DNA of 64,000 nucleotides from CAWJHE01 sp963842455 (GTDB lineage Bacteria > Chloroflexota > Anaerolineae > Anaerolineales > UBA4823): positions 434,001 through 498,000 of the forward strand of contig CAWJHE010000006.1 in assembly GCA_963842455.1 (NCBI GenBank), given 5' to 3'. Of the stretch, positions 63,202 to 64,000 are shown in pieces; positions within the stretch are counted from its first letter, which is position 1; each line of letters starts with the position of its first letter. The notes beneath the pieces were generated by a model that was not told where the DNA came from, searched no databases, and saw only the letters and a program-made list of their open reading frames with translations. Both the position numbers and the translations under genes were made by a program.

Positions 63202-64000
63202 TCAGGCATGTTTTTCCGAGGCAAGTTTTCTGGCGCTCTTGTATAAATCCGTAATTTTTTGCCCATCACGAGCAAAGGCATATGCACCGATGATACCAGT
63301 AAAAAGATAATTGGTCAGGTGGGCAGTGAGCGCCAGGGCTAATGAGACCGATGGATCCAATTTGAAAACAGAGAGGGCGCCAACCAGTGATAACTCCATG
63401 ATGCCAACAGCGCCAGGAGAGGAGGGTACCGCTACACCCAGTGCAACCACACCCAGGCTGAAAGCCGCAAAAAGTAATTTAGCCTGGGGGAAAAAGGCCA
63501 ACATCAGCATATAGTACTGGAGCACGGCAACAGCCCAGTTCAAGATCATTAAAGCGGTGACTTTTAAAAATCTTCGGCTATCAGTCAGGGTTGCCAGGCC
63601 ATTGAAAAAAGTATTAATTTGTTGACTGCCGACCCTGTGTAATAACGGGATGCGGGTAAAAACTTGAGTGGTCTTATTTTGCGCCCAGGAACGATTGCGC
63701 GCCAGGACGTAAAGGCATCCCAAGCCAAGCACTACCAGGCCAGCGGCGCTAAGGGCGGCCTGGAGAGCCCAACTTGCTCCAACCACAAAGGGTATGGTAG
63801 CCAGCATTAAACCAGCAGCCATGGCCAGGTCTAGCGCCCGTTCGATAATGATCGTCGAGAGAGTATAGAAGAAACCGGTGCCCGATGGCGATGTTTTCTC
63901 CGCCAGGTGAGCAGGTTTGGAATTAAGCAAGATCGCCCTACCGATCTCGCCTAATCGGAAGGGCAACAGGTTGTTCAACAAATAACCCTGGTTAATTGCC
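63202..64000 (-). CDS. UPF0104 (lysylphosphatidylglycerol synthase TM-region/flippase-like) membrane protein, 5' end outside window
   Basis: About 265 codons are visible and the frame is open to the window edge (reads AINQGYLLNNLLPFRLGEIGRA), so the N-terminus is missing. LNNLLPFRLGEIGRAILL is the family's signature loop; GTGFFYTLSTIIIERALDLAMAA and the later SSPGAVGIMELSLVGALSVF also match. About six spans remain. The family covers the membrane half of MprF and many stand-alone proteins near glycosyltransferases, thought to move lipids or lipid-linked sugars. It leads the GT4 gene on the - strand, so the two are likely co-transcribed. Confidence 0.88.
   Translation of the reverse strand, partial: AINQGYLLNNLLPFRLGEIGRAILLNSKPAHLAEKTSPSGTGFFYTLSTIIIERALDLAMAAGLMLATIPFVVGASWALQAALSAAGLVVLGLGCLYVLARNRSWAQNKTTQVFTRIPLLHRVGSQQINTFFNGLATLTDSRRFLKVTALMILNWAVAVLQYYMLMLAFFPQAKLLFAAFSLGVVALGVAVPSSPGAVGIMELSLVGALSVFKLDPSVSLALALTAHLTNYLFTGIIGAYAFARDGQKITDLYKSARKLASEKHA

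Noticed and set aside
1..64000. CRISPR arrays, tRNA or rRNA genes
   Set aside because: I looked in the intergenic gaps on both strands and saw no regularly spaced repeats, no cloverleaf with GTTC-AA-TC, and no rRNA sequence; a tRNAscan or CRISPR finder run would settle this.

Overview
The window looks like chromosomal DNA of an Anaerolineae-type Chloroflexota bacterium. Three things point that way. It carries two proteins with the triple-Tyr 'Chlor_Arch_YYY' (DUF2298) membrane domain, which is known mainly from Chloroflexi and Archaea. It has Thr/Pro-rich TPT linkers, typical of Chloroflexi envelope proteins. It has an adenosylcobalamin-dependent ribonucleotide reductase with NrdR. The lineage is inferred from gene content only. 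A complete late dcw block with ddl implies that the cell makes a pentapeptide peptidoglycan.

Layout. (1) 1-11.0 kb, + strand: division and cell-wall cluster murD(partial)-ftsW-murG-cvpA-like-murC-small ORF-murB-ddl-ftsQ-ftsA-ftsZ. (2) 11.06-11.26 kb: a string of four hairpins ending in a terminator, a candidate small RNA. (3) 11.3-14.65 kb: promoter, nrdR and nrdJ. (4) 14.7-20.4 kb: small membrane protein, YihY, deoxynucleoside kinase, UbiA prenyltransferase, and two tandem alanine-dehydrogenase/PNT-like paralogs. (5) 20.6-37.4 kb: a visibly more GC-rich, tightly packed - strand run. In transcription order it holds a TPR/Thr-Pro protein, an LCP ligase, an SRAP (HMCES/YedK) protein, glycerate kinase, an acyl-ACP thioesterase, pth, mfd, and then a PglC/PglD/PglE-like glycan module with a fused E1 alpha-beta dehydrogenase. 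An ISNCY/IS1202-type element with 15-bp target duplications sits just upstream of the pth promoter. (6) 37.4-46 kb: OsmC, rpoC (no rpoB next to it) with a near-consensus promoter and long leader, and a large membrane sensor kinase. (7) 46-64 kb, - strand: three PlsC-like acyltransferases, cmk, four large membrane glycosyltransferase/YYY proteins, a methyltransferase, a GT4 glycosyltransferase and a UPF0104 flippase-like protein cut by the window end. This is a lipid and cell-surface glycan region.

The most interesting biology is at 20.6-25.6 kb. A PglD/NeuD-type sugar acyltransferase carries an N-terminal lipoyl domain and a peripheral-subunit-binding-like segment. It lies beside a one-piece E1 alpha-beta 2-oxoacid dehydrogenase, a PglC-like phosphoglycosyl transferase and a DegT/PglE aminotransferase. 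I infer a pathway in which the acyl group placed on an amino sugar comes from a 2-oxoacid through a lipoyl arm rather than from free acyl-CoA.

Data-quality caution. At least 17 single-base indels break otherwise well-conserved genes: murG, DegT (two, compensating), PglD, PglC, mfd (seven), thioesterase, glycerate kinase, sensor kinase, PlsC2 and a GT39. Several fall in G or C runs, and most lie in the GC-rich part. I treat these genes as intact genes with sequence errors, not pseudogenes, and give full spans.
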